From the NCBI GenBank assembly GCA_001931875.2, contig MSJH02000646.1, forward strand, positions 1 to 58,482: a DNA stretch of 58,482 bases, given 5' to 3'. The notes under the pieces are model-generated. The model did not search any database and was not told the DNA's origin. It saw only the letters and a program-made list of their open reading frames with translations. The position numbers and the translations under genes are program-made. The DNA comes from Byssochlamys sp. IMV 00236 (taxonomy: Eukaryota; Ascomycota; Eurotiomycetes; Eurotiales; Thermoascaceae). Shown here piece by piece: positions 22,879 to 32,563 of the stretch (positions are counted from its first letter, which is position 1; each line of letters opens with the position of its first letter).

Positions 22879-23531
22879 TTAGAATAAGCTTTTATTAAAA
22901 GTATAGGCACCCCATGGAAATGCCTTAAAGGATGGAATCTCTTGTGAAATGATTGGTGTATCTGTCAAGTACTCCATAAACACAACGTCTAAAAACTTGC
23001 CAAATTTATACCCCACTTGATGTGTAACTCCACAATGGCGAAATCCAAACTTGGAAAACAGCACAATCGAGCCTTCATTGTCAGCTGTGATACTTGCAAT
23101 GATGCTATGGAACTGCATATCTTTTGCAATTCGTAGCATTTCCTTGAGCATGAGACCACCGAGACCTTTTCGTTGATGCTGTTGATGAATATACAAGGAA
23201 ACTTCAGTAGATCTATCAGTAAAATATATAGATGAGTCAATGTATATTTATATACTGTTTATATTTACAATACGTATGCAGGGTGTGGTCTAAATGATCC
23301 AAAACAAGCATAAGCAACAGCCTTGTCTGATTCTTTCTCTGCAGCAACAATGATAGGATAACCCTTTGATTTAAGGTCATTGAACCAAGCAAGTCTATTT
23401 TCTAATGAAACTGTATTGTATACAAATATACAAGTGGAATTGGAGATGCGTTCATTGAATATCTCGCATATTTGAGGCAAATCTGCTTCAGAAGCTTCTC
23501 TGATATTATACAATTCTAAAGTTTTGTTCAT
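22879..23531 (-). CDS. GNAT acetyltransferase, phosphinothricin/methionine-sulfoximine-type (PAT-like)
   Basis: Two exons (23531-23269 and 23212-22879) with a 56-base intron give about 198 aa. It begins IREASEADLPQICEIFNERI, typical of the PAT/YncA branch, and includes YACFGSFRPHPAY then, across the splice, VLSTEVSLYI. The acetyl-CoA loop is QRKGLGG (Q/R-x-x-G-x-G), followed by SIIASITADNEGSIVLF and FGFRHCG. This family transfers acetyl from acetyl-CoA to small amines such as phosphinothricin analogues or amino-acid derivatives; the natural substrate here is unknown. The donor GTAAAT after GTATT is chosen over an earlier GTATTG because only it keeps phase. Confidence 0.85.
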
Positions 23532-23827
23532 TGAAAGAATATATAAAATGAAAAAAGAAAGGGCAAAACTTTTAAATCAATTGAAGCTCAGTAAATCGTG
23601 TCACAGTCCAAGTTCAGATAACCTTGTTTGTAATGTCTTTTTAGTAAACAATAAGAAAGAAAAGTAAAGAAAAGAAGAAGTTATCTTGTCTTTAGTTCAA
23701 AAAAAAAAAAAAGATACCCATTCTTATCCCCCTTTTTCATATCGAAAGAACTGACAATGACTTTTCTATCTGATAAGCACTTTTAAAGTCAGAGGGAAAT
23801 TTTTGAGCCTTTTTCTTTTGTCTTGCA
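23532..23827. promoter_or_regulatory. Divergent promoter between acetyltransferase and FEX
   Basis: A 296-base spacer between two start codons on opposite strands. It contains an A-run (23698-23712) and purine-rich tracts at about 23650-23680. It probably drives both genes; no specific factor site is clear. Confidence 0.5.
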
Positions 23828-24911
23828 ATGGCAAATGAGGAGAAAGTCTTGGTGGTAAATGAGAATAAGTTTGTCATTGCAGCAACTATTATACCTTTCT
23901 CGATCGTTGGTGTTCTCATAAGGATTGCACTTAGTCGTTTAGAGACTTATCCTGGATCACCTGTTTTCAGTCTTGTTTATGCACAGTGGATTGGATGCTT
24001 TATTATGGGAGTTGTTATGGCAAATAAGACTTTACTATTTCAATGGTAAATATAAATGTATAGACAAAAAACATTAGATTTGACATCAAAAGGTACTATC
24101 CTCTTCACGGTGGCTTATCATCTGGCCTTTGTGGATCTATCACGACGTTCTCTTCTTGGCAATTAGGAATCTTTAAAGAGTTTGCCAATTATAATGCAAA
24201 CCCACATACCCGAGGGAAAAATGTGCTGGCAGCAATATCTGTGTTCCTGGTGACACTTGCCATGTCCCAACAAGCTCTAGTATTTGGTCAGCACATAGGA
24301 AAGATGTATAAGAGAACAGATATTCCAGAAGTAAAAGTTGCTCCTCAAGGCTTTACATCAAAATATCTGTCAATGAGAGATCATTTGGTGATATCCTTTG
24401 GTATTCTCTGTTGGATCGGTGTAATTTTTGCTGCAATCTTTGGAAAGGGTCAAAAAGAACTCGCATTGGCTTGCGTGTTTGCTCCTGCCGGTGCACTTTT
24501 AAGATGGGTGCTATCATTTTACAATTCATCTTTGTATTCGCTCTTTTTAGTAGGCACATTTACTGCCAACATATTAGGCACAATCATACTAGCAGTCCTG
24601 TCTCTTCTCCAGTCGGGTGCAATCATCATGACTCCAACTAAATGTTATGTCCTACAGGCACTCGCAGATGGGTTTTGCGGATGTTTGACAACTATTTCAA
24701 CCTTTATGGTAATCCCAAAGTTTAGCTTATATAAAAAAAAAGAGAGAAATTTACCTGAATTATGTAGGTTGAATTAAACGCATTACCTTTGGTAAACAGT
24801 TACATCTATGGTATATCCTCTGTTGTTGTTGGGCAATGCTTTATGTTTGTCATTCTGGGCTCTTATATCTGGACTCAGGGTGTGCATCCATCAGCCATTT
24901 GCGTGTCGTAA
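23828..24911 (+). CDS. FEX1: Two-domain fluoride exporter FEX (CrcB family)
   Basis: Eukaryotic fluoride exporter made of two tandem CrcB/Fluc-type domains in one chain, which protects cells by passing F- out through the plasma membrane. Exons 23828-24045, 24093-24708 and 24768-24911 join in phase to 325 aa. Domain 1 has GVLIRIALS, YAQWIGCFIMG and the pore-lining GGLSSGLCGSITTFSSW. A linker helix follows, then domain 2 with GALLRWVLSFYNSS, GTFTANILGT and ADGFCGCLTTISTFMVE, the last residues joined by splicing. About eight hydrophobic segments are present. A 3' relic of an RNA helicase lies just downstream. Confidence 0.93.
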
Positions 24912-24974
24912 CAATAAAAGCCATTTCTATGCCCCTGTCTCATTGGATTTATACCTTATAGAGGGTAGTTCCGT

Positions 24975-25242
24975 ATGAAGGAATTTGAAAAGCGTATCGT
25001 GGTAACTATTGATGCTTTTGGCCAAAGGTTTTGATATTGAGCAAGTGAATATTATCATCAACTATGATATGGCAGAAAAGCGTCGATTGTTATCTTTATA
25101 GAGTGGATTGTGTTGATCATTTTAATATCAAAGGCTTTGTCAGCCATTTTTATCTCAGATGACAAGGATAATGAGATCCTCAAGGATGTTCAAAGAAGGT
25201 TTGAAGACATCTCAAGACATATATTTATGATATCCTAAATCA
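24975..25242 (+). pseudogene. SUB2/UAP56-type DEAD-box helicase fragment
   Basis: Translating across stops and frame changes gives pieces that align with the helicase C-terminal domain of SUB2: FEKRIVVTIDAFGQRF, VNIIINYDMAEK, RVDRVDHFNIKGFVSAIF and SDDKDNEILKDVQRRFED. The real protein reads VSTDVFGRGIDIE and HRVGRAGRFGTKG at these places. At least two frameshifts and several stops interrupt it, with no N-terminal part. This looks like a truncated, dead copy with no introns visible in it, possibly retroposed. Confidence 0.75.
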
Positions 25243-25362
25243 GTTTTGTATGAATAAAATGATAGAGAAGGCAACAAAGATGTAGCTATGATTGATATTG
25301 ATTTATTTAACAAATGAAAACGAGAAATAATAAAAAATTATGCAGGATAGATAAAAGCTAGA

Positions 25363-25683
25363 TTATTTGTTTATCTTGTGCTTTTTCTCCAGTTCATTGA
25401 GGTTATCCTTGAGTGCAGCTGTCTCCTGCTCTTGTTTCTCCAATGCTTTACGCAATAGCTTGATTTTTTCAGCATCCTGTTTTACAGTTTGTAAATATTC
25501 TTTTCAATAAAAAGTTACACCTACATGTGCACGGGCCCATTGATTTTCAACAGCCTTTTCCTTTTCACCAAAAGCACCAGTACTTGCAGTTGCACCTTCA
25601 CTGCCTGTGTGATATGTAGTAAATCGTCTAGTAAGACGAAGGATAGGAAGTCGAGAAGAGCGTTGAATTGATCTTGAAAGCAT
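25363..25683 (-). CDS. INH1: Mitochondrial F1Fo-ATPase inhibitor (IF1)
   Basis: Small mitochondrial protein that blocks ATP hydrolysis by F1 when the proton gradient collapses. Two exons (25683-25525, 25476-25363) with a 48-base intron give 90 aa. Residues 1-20 are a basic, Ser/Arg-rich presequence (MLSRSIQRSSRLPILRLTRR). The inhibitory stretch is GAFGEKEKAVENQWARAH, then DAEKIKLLRKALEKQEQE and a C-terminal coiled coil with heptad Leu. The intron reads GTAGGT...AACAG; without splicing, a TGA ends the frame. Splicing to GAT restores the family spacing between the E-x-x-W/F-x-R block and the coiled coil, which is why I prefer it to other possible sites. Confidence 0.88.
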
Positions 25684-26240
25684 ATTGTAAATAAAGAAAG
25701 AAAGGGAAAAGTAAATAGTAGTTTTATATATTCGCGAGAGAAAGAGTGAGCTGATTTGCTTGTATTGGTTAATTTCGGAACTCAGAGAAACATCCTTTTT
25801 GAATTTATGCAGCCTATAAACTAATTGCATTTCACTCTAAAAGAATAAACTATGCTTCATAAATGGCCATTGGCAACCATCTTTAGCTTCTTCAAAAGCA
25901 ACAGTCAAGCTTAACGTCTTTTTTAAATCTTCGATTCATTCTCTTGACTTTTTTTTTTTTTTTAGAATACACTTTATTTTCTCATGATACACCCACACTT
26001 CTTGCACATGAGGCCATTTTTTTTTTAAAGAAAAGGAACAAGTAGGCACAGAGGGTAAATAACGATATTAAAATCAAGCCATTGTTGTCTCAAGTTTATT
26101 TACATGATCATTCTATAGTTCATACTCCACACACAATGTTAAATATCATCCAATGAAATCGTTTTCAAGTCTGGGGAAAGTATTCCCTCCTTTTTGAATA
26201 TACAAAAAAAGAAGATGTATGTCAGAAAGAAGCATAGGAT
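25684..26240. other. Intergenic region with T/A homopolymers
   Basis: IF1 promoter side. T-runs at about 25950-25964 and 26019-26029. No gene or RNA recognised. Confidence 0.4.
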
Positions 26241-26462
26241 GTGAGTATAAAAGAAATAACTAACATGGAGCATACATTATTAAGAGGTTATTCATTTTCA
26301 TATGAACAAGGATATTCCAGGACACGGAAACATCCGGCAAAAGGAACAAGATATTTCTCGGAACCTTTTCCGGGTAATCCGTCAATACTCTCTGCTAAAT
26401 TAGAAATGAAGGACACACCAGTTAAAAGAGAAAGCTCTTTTTCAAAAAGGAGAAACTCTTAA
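26241..26462 (+). CDS. Possible small protein of unknown function
   Basis: A frame of about 65 codons from ATG 26265, basic, with SYEQGYSRTRKHPAKG. An alternative model starts ATG 26215, splices at GTGAGTATAAAAG (CTAAC branch before AAG at 26284) and continues in phase. No domain recognised. It may be coding or chance. Confidence 0.25.
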   Translation: MSIKEITNMEHTLLRGYSFSYEQGYSRTRKHPAKGTRYFSEPFPGNPSILSAKLEMKDTPVKRESSFSKRRNS

Positions 26463-27100
26463 TATCCCATCTTGGTCAACATAACATTGTTATTTGGAGA
26501 AAAAGAAGCGCGTAATTCTGATGAGCTGCTCTCTTATAAACTAGGGTTGACTCTTTTTGTGGAATATATTTAACGTCTCTTCAATTTGTTTTTTTTTTTT
26601 TACTTTACTTTGCTTCCAAGTTACAAATACAATTGTATAATAGACTGATCACTACATGGTACCTATTTTCTCTCTCTCTCTCTTTTTGTTTCTGTCCAAG
26701 GAACAAGCTGTAACCTGGTATTTTTAAGATCAGGCTCCTTCCTAATAGTTAGCAAAGGAAATATCTTGGTTTAAAGCCAAATGAATTTGAAAGTATAACA
26801 AAAGAAAGATGATTATCGAACCCTTTCTCTCTTAAGTCAAGATTATTTTATCTTTAGTTACTAAACCGTGACTTCTTCCATGCACAGTCTGGTGTTCATC
26901 GTATGTTTCAACAAAAGCTGTTTTATAATTTCTATTTTGGTCAGATCAATGACGTACATTGACTATATTGAATGAGTAACATAAACTGTGGCAAATTAAA
27001 CAGGTTTAGCCATATGCTTCATATTACGTATCATTTTATGTAATCAATAAAAGACGGAAAAAATAAAGCATTGTTTTTTCGACTACATCAGTTTTTTTTT
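26463..27100. other. Gene-poor stretch upstream of the pacifastin-like gene
   Basis: No coding frame supported. Contains a CT-repeat at about 26668-26684 and T-runs. Confidence 0.4.
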
Positions 27101-27105
27101 TTGAC

Positions 27106-27116
27106 TATATAAATAG
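27106..27116 (+). promoter_or_regulatory. TATA box of the pacifastin-like gene
   Basis: TATATAAATAG lies 49 bases before the ATG at 27165, with a T-run just ahead of the start. Such a clear TATA box suggests a strongly or conditionally expressed gene. Confidence 0.6.
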
Positions 27117-27164
27117 AGCTTAAATTACTTCTTTTTTTTTTTCTCTTCAATTTCTTTCATCATT

Positions 27165-27482
27165 ATGAAGCTTCTCTCTCTATTATTCACTGTGGCTCCT
27201 CTCCTCTATATTGTTTCTGCTGCTCCTTCTTCAGGGACATGTAAACCGGGTGATACATTCAAGGCAAAAGACGCTTGTAATATATGCACATGCACAAAAT
27301 CTGGTCGAAAAGAAGACGCTGATTGTAGTAATATGCTTTGCTTATTTGAAAAAGAAAAGAGCGGTGTCCAGTGTAAGCCGTACACAACTTTCCAATATAA
27401 ATGTTACCTATGCTTCTGCCCTGAAAGTGGCTTACGACATGATGCAGGATGTTATACTATGACTTGTGATAGACCTAATTAA
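27165..27482 (+). CDS. Secreted Cys-rich protein with two pacifastin-like domains
   Basis: 105 aa, single exon. Residues 1-19 are a signal peptide (MKLLSLLFTVAPLLYIVSA) cleaved near AAP. The mature part holds two 6-Cys modules: first C-x-PGDTFKAKDACNICTC...G...DC-x-x-x-x-C, second C-x-PYTTFQYKCYLCFC...G...GC-x-x-x-x-C. The C-N-x-C-x-C core and closing C-x4-C fit pacifastin-type inhibitors of serine proteases, known mainly from arthropods; the second module has Tyr for the usual Asn. Activity is unproven. Alternatives include a secreted effector or wall protein. Convergent with COQ4. Confidence 0.65.
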   Translation: MKLLSLLFTVAPLLYIVSAAPSSGTCKPGDTFKAKDACNICTCTKSGRKEDADCSNMLCLFEKEKSGVQCKPYTTFQYKCYLCFCPESGLRHDAGCYTMTCDRPN

Positions 27483-27673
27483 ATATATTATAAAGACGTG
27501 TACAGTAAAGACAAAAGATTACAGCCAGGAACAAATAAAACAAACATTCAGCCACTGTGGCTGAACTGGGTTAATTTGATATTTTGAATAACAATAATAA
27601 TGAGAGCAGTAATCATCTATCTATTACATGTACTATTTCTCTTTCTTTTAATGTGTGTTTTCGTGTATATTTA

Positions 27674-28623
27674 TTACTGTAAGCTAGTCGTGGAGAGGGG
27701 TAAAATAATTCCAAGTTGCTTACGAAGCTCATCAAGTGGCATATGAAAATTATGTTCATAATAAACGTTCATAAGAGGTGTACATGACGCACCACACTGA
27801 AGTGCCCACGGTACATAGTCTCGGTAAAGTCTGATACGCTCTGGCCAAGTCAATCGAAGTGGCCCAAAAAGGGAGGCGAGCATTGTCATGGGAAGACCTG
27901 TCTGTACCCACTCAAACCACTTTAATGCGATCTCTTCTTCTACTGTAACACCCAAACCTGTCAATGTATGAAAGAAATCATGAATCTGACGATATCGACT
28001 CATGACATAGGCTAGCTCCTCATCGTCTACAAATTGAACCTATCACAGCAAATGATATCAATATGGTGCATGTCCCGTATTTTCTTTTGTTTACCTCACA
28101 GCGAGTATCAGGTGTAACACCTTCACCCTCAAGCCAAGAAACATAAGCATGTCCAAATGTGCCAGGTGCACATTCTTCCTTGAGCTTATCAAAATTAATT
28201 GTCTTTGTATTAATTACTGGTCGTTCTCGTAAAATACGGCGTCCTTCGTCTGACTGAAGCATTTGATCCCGGATCCTGGTTAAAAATAAGTGACCTGTTG
28301 TTTCTCCTAATGTTGCTACCATGTCTAATCATATATTAATATCTGCCAAGGTTACCATTGTATCCAATACCTCCTCGTAGCGGGTTGGCAAGTGCAGCAA
28401 ATGCAGATCCAACAGTCAAAACAGCTCTTTCAGTGTTTGAAATCGGAATATGAGTATCATACAACTTGTGTTTTTTCTCTAAATTACAATCAACCAAACA
28501 GTATCACTGTCATGACAAGCTTAATTTACCTTGATTTACTGCGCTGGTGGACGACCAAGAACGAGCAAGTAGACGTAAATAAGGTTGTTGAGCAGCAAGT
28601 AACTTGTAACGAACTCGCTGCAT
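27674..28623 (-). CDS. COQ4: Ubiquinone biosynthesis protein COQ4
   Basis: Mitochondrial matrix protein of the coenzyme Q synthome. Exons 28623-28530, 28478-28371, 28324-28095 and 28039-27674 join in phase to 265 aa. The N-terminal 30 residues are a basic presequence (RYKLLAAQQPYLRLLARS). The family block PLRGDMVATLGETTG is completed across the second intron. The metal-binding HD-x2-H-x(11)-E motif is HDFFHTLTGLGVTVEEE, with the expected downstream PLRLTWPER segment. Introns are 51, 46 and 55 bases. Divergent from RTR1 with 144 bases between start codons, an arrangement that may allow shared control. Confidence 0.93.
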
Positions 28624-28767
28624 AATTTTCTTTAAATGAAAAAAAGAAATGAGAAGGGGAGGGGAGGAGGGTGCAGGAAGGGGAGAGTGAATGTAGCTGA
28701 AAAAGAAAATGGTGATCCCAGTAAAGGAACTGATTACTTTTTTTTTTTTTTTTACATATATACAACA
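28624..28767. promoter_or_regulatory. Divergent promoter COQ4/RTR1
   Basis: Short spacer between two opposite starts. It is purine-rich on the plus strand (GGGGAGGGGAGGAGG at about 28656-28670) and has a 16-base T-run near 28738-28753. It probably serves both genes. Confidence 0.55.
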
Positions 28768-30323
28768 ATGGATGCGCAGCCAACAATGCACAAAACAGTG
28801 CCTTCCTCATCCAAGCGACGTCCTGTCCAAAGAAAGAAGAAGCCGGTGATGACAGCCAAACAACAGCTCATCAAAGATAGCGCAGTACATCGCCAAAAGA
28901 TTGATAAACTTGTCTTTGTTTGGCAGGAGAAACTCTTTTCACAGCCAAAGGTTCCAAAGCCTATGCTCGAGAAGGCAGTAACATACCTTCAGCCAAGGAC
29001 ATTTGCTGAGGTTATTGAAGAACGTGTGGTTCAGAATTGGTGTGGATATCCGTTGTGTGATAGTGAACCTCAGCAGCTTCACAAGTACAAGATCTCACTT
29101 GTGCAGAGAAAAGTGTTTGATCAGACAGAACTCGCTAGCTATTGCTCGGAATCATGTTTTATGAAATCAAAATACTATAGTCTACAGTTATCAGAGGAGC
29201 CTGTCTGGTTTCGAGATTTGAATAAACAGGTCGAGGTTCATGTGATTACACCTGATCAAGACTTTGAGTAAGTCATGCACTTATAGAGAAGAAAAATGAA
29301 CTTATGTTCTTTGAAATAGATCAGCAGTGAACCAACGACGATTAAAGACAGAAATAAAGAAAACAGGAGAGGATATTCGACAGCATTATGTTCAACATTT
29401 ACTCGATAATATACCAAAGGGATCTCTAGAGAATCCGCTAGAGATTGTAGAGAAAGACACTGCCAGGTCTGTGGCTGCCCCTAGCGTACATACTTTTGAT
29501 ACTATCGAAGGATATAAAATTGAGATCAACACTGACAGAAAAGCGTCTGCGACAGTAGTACTTAAGAAGAAGGACAAGAACCCAGAGCAAACCCAAGAAG
29601 AAAAAGAAGTCATAGATCCCACAGACGAAGATGAGCTGTTTAGAACTATGATGATGCTTAAGGACATGGATATGGATAAACCAGACATAGTCACTGAGCC
29701 AAAGAGTGCTCCTGCAATGACGCCTGTAGACACGACGCAGGAGAATGTAATACAGGTCCAAACAAAACCGCAACCTAAACAAAAGGACAGAAAACGTCCT
29801 GTATTATCACTGTTTGGGAGTATATGGACTATGCTAGATCATATGACCACAAGGGCAACAAGGCTCTATTTAAGTGATCTGCAAAAACATCAAACAAAAC
29901 TGGATGTCATGCTCCTACTACAGGAAGAGCGCCGAACGCTGGATGAAACAACTTATCTCAGAGGGCAGATATTGAGTGAGCGTATTCTAGAAGCGTATGT
30001 GTTACTATTGCATTATTAGATTAGGTCATTAACTTGATATGTGTAGGTACCAAATCATAAGAACACAGATAGGAATCCAAGAAAATATGGAAGATGACAT
30101 AGTCAACATTATTAAAACATTCAATCTCTCTGATCCTTCTGCTGTTACGCTTGACCCTGCACAATGTTATATGCTCGCACTAGTCTTGGTAAAGGCAATA
30201 GCTGACATTTCTTTAAAAAGCTCTGCATGGAAAGCTCCCTTTGAGGACTGTTGTAAAGCTGTGGAGCAATCTTCAGACATGGTGGATGCATGCGTTCGCG
30301 TTCTAAAAGTTGCAAGTGTATAA
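28768..30323 (+). CDS. RTR1: RPAP2/Rtr1-type RNA polymerase II CTD phosphatase
   Basis: RNA polymerase II-associated protein that removes Ser5 phosphate from the CTD and aids Pol II import. Exons 28768-29267, 29320-29994 and 30047-30323 join in phase to 483 aa. The zinc-binding core is CGYPLC (about residues 92-97) and YCSESCFMKSKYY (about 125-137), as in Rtr1/RPAP2; the long acidic and Lys-rich middle and helical C-terminus fit the longer RPAP2-type proteins. A frame continues upstream to 28636 through a T-run; the start at 28768 is chosen because homology begins after it. Confidence 0.88.
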
Positions 30324-30712
30324 TAATAATAAGAAAATAATAAAGCCTTCAGGATGAATTTAAAAATGCGCAACCTTTGCTTTTAAAAAGTATCTAACCA
30401 AACAAAAGGATATATGAACATACTATTTTATGCGTACGACTGTTACACTCTGCGCTGTGTTTGAAAGGACGCTTTGACCTCTTCTTTCAGCATCTCTCTC
30501 TTTATATGCAATACTCTATGGAAAAAAATCTACAGGTAAAACGAAACAGAAACAGAGAGAATGAAGAATACAATATGGTATCGGGCCGAGACTCTTATTG
30601 CAATTGCACATCAAACAAGATCAACCGTCTTCTTGTCCGAGGTTTTAACTTTTTTTTTTTTTGAAGAAGGGCAGTATATAAACAGGGCTTTCTCTATTTT
30701 CTTTATAATGAC
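30324..30712. other. Intergenic region with TATA box for the next gene
   Basis: GTATATAAAC at 30674-30683 is a likely TATA box, 30-40 bases before the next ATG (30713). A T-run lies at about 30650-30661. The 67-codon frame at 30461-30664 has no domain. Confidence 0.5.
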
Positions 30713-31165
30713 ATGGTGCCTATGAAATCATCATTGATAGACAATATAGTCTACAGGACCTATCTTCCTAATGCTGTAATTATTATATCCGTCATTTATA
30801 TTTCCTCTTATTTGATTCAATCTATTACAAAACTATATCATCAGCGTCAAAAAAGGATAGAAAGACAAGAGAGACAACGACTAAAAGCTAATTGGAAACG
30901 AATTGCGGCTAAGCAACAATTCACCAATAATCTATCCTGTCCTCAACCTGTTTATCATTCTTCTTCATCATCGTCGTCATTAACGTTATATAATCATCAT
31001 CTGGATTATTCCACAGAAAACACTTATATTTGGACTAGACAACAAAAGAAACGACTTCAGTTACTATGGAATTGGGGTGTTGCCATGGGATACTGTGAAT
31101 ACAGCCACGGTAAAGAATTGAATGCATTAATTGAAATATTACTAAAAGAGAGAAATGGGACTTGA
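30713..31165 (+). CDS. Small single-pass membrane protein, unknown function
   Basis: 150 aa, single exon. A hydrophobic helix at about residues 18-36 (LPNAVIIISVIYISSYLIQS) is followed by a highly basic, helical stretch (RQKRIERQERQRLKANWKR), then a Ser run and an aromatic C-terminal part. The pattern suggests a tail inside a membrane with a basic cytosolic segment, but I do not recognise the family. A clear TATA box lies just upstream. An in-frame ATG four codons later (30722) could also be used. Confidence 0.55.
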   Translation: MVPMKSSLIDNIVYRTYLPNAVIIISVIYISSYLIQSITKLYHQRQKRIERQERQRLKANWKRIAAKQQFTNNLSCPQPVYHSSSSSSSLTLYNHHLDYSTENTYIWTRQQKKRLQLLWNWGVAMGYCEYSHGKELNALIEILLKERNGT

Positions 31166-31354
31166 TGTCAATTGTATTAAAGCATAAAGACCAAAATATG
31201 ACGTCTATTCAATAAATTCGTTGCTTGCTCATTAACCCCATCATGATATCATTCTTTTTGCATATAAAACAAGCAACAAAAGTTTTTTTATCTATATTAA
31301 AAAACAAAAAGCATATGTATTTTTGTGTTATTATTGTTATTATTGTTATTATTA

Positions 31355-32395
31355 TTAAAAGAAGCGTCGAAATAGACTATTAAAGCTAGTTGACTCCTTT
31401 TGTTCCGGTAAAGACTCTTTCTTTAGATCATGCTGATCCACTTCCACCAATGGAGGCATTGGCTATATGTACAAATATAGAAACATAAATGACTCTATAT
31501 GTCAATCATCTCTCTCTCTTTGTTTATTACCTTATCCAGTTCATCTTCATCCGATTCTTCATCAAATTCTACAAACTCTTGTGATCTCATTCTTAGCCAC
31601 TGCATCTGTGGTCCCGATCTTGAACTTTCATGCACTCTGAATCCGAATATACGTGGCTGGTAAATGTACGGTTTAATCTTGGGTAATAAATCCGGATAGG
31701 TTTCAAACAGTAGATGAGGGAATGTAGTTCCAAAGTGTGCACCTAGACAGACATCAATATGAATGTTGCACACTCACAATAATGAATCAAGTCCTTTTTC
31801 TTTACCATCAATTGTTTGGAGTATTGAAGTAGGAGGGCAGTAAAGATCAAGACAGGAAGGACAATAGAGTCTGACACTCTCTTTACCGATTTCATCATAT
31901 CTACCACAAGGAATAACTGGACACCTGTAGCAGTACACTCTTGGACAAGTTCCAAAATGTTCATTAGAATATCTCTGTGCCATGACTCTTAGTCCGTTGC
32001 GTGTAAGTAGATAGCGTTGATGGATAAGTCCATAGAGCATGATAGCATAAGGTTCTACCGTATTTGGGTCCACCCAACTCTTTTTATTATCTTTTGCAGT
32101 GTCCTTGTCGTCATGTGTCTCTTCTGATTCAATGTCCAAGATCATGTCAATGGCTTCTTGATAATAAGGAACAATAGCTGATAGACCAGTCAAATTGAAG
32201 TCGTCTTCGATAAATTCTTCGGGAACTTCAATATAAAATTCATGACCTGACAATGAACAAAACCAACTTATCCAACTTTGAAGAGAGCCATCAGAGTCAT
32301 CATTGTCTATTGTGTGTTAATATTATATATTATATACTCATAAGCGTACCTTCATAAAACAATTCTTCTTCATTTTCTGCTGTTGTTCTATCCAT
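31355..32395 (-). CDS. CKB1: Casein kinase II regulatory (beta) subunit
   Basis: Regulatory subunit of the CK2 holoenzyme. Exons 32395-32350, 32306-31806, 31742-31531 and 31462-31355 join in phase to 288 aa. Typical features are SWISWFCSLSGHEFYIEVPE, an acidic DDFNLTGL, and the zinc-binding dimer site CPRVYC with YCPSC, ending in DGAHFGTTFPHLL formed across a splice. An acidic insert (EESEETHDDKDT) resembles that of yeast CKB1. The C-terminus is acidic, then basic. Family call is certain; the paralogue number is not. Confidence 0.95.
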
Positions 32396-32563
32396 TCAGA
32401 TAATAAATAAAACTCTTGTTTATTGTGTCTTTTGGCTTTACAAAAGAAATATAAAAAAGAAAAAGAAAAAAATACAGCATAGTTTGTGAAAAAAAAGAGA
32501 GAGAGCAAAATAAGCCCTATTTTTTATTATTGGTTGAAAATTATTTATTTCCTTTTCTTCTTC

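Noticed and set aside
25504..25524. Very short 21-base intron in IF1 (GTGTAAC...AAAAG)
   Set aside because: It keeps phase, but the 48-base alternative has normal size and restores the family spacing better.
28636..28767. Upstream start for RTR1 at 28636
   Set aside because: It would place a poly-Phe stretch from the promoter T-run in the protein; homology begins after ATG 28768.
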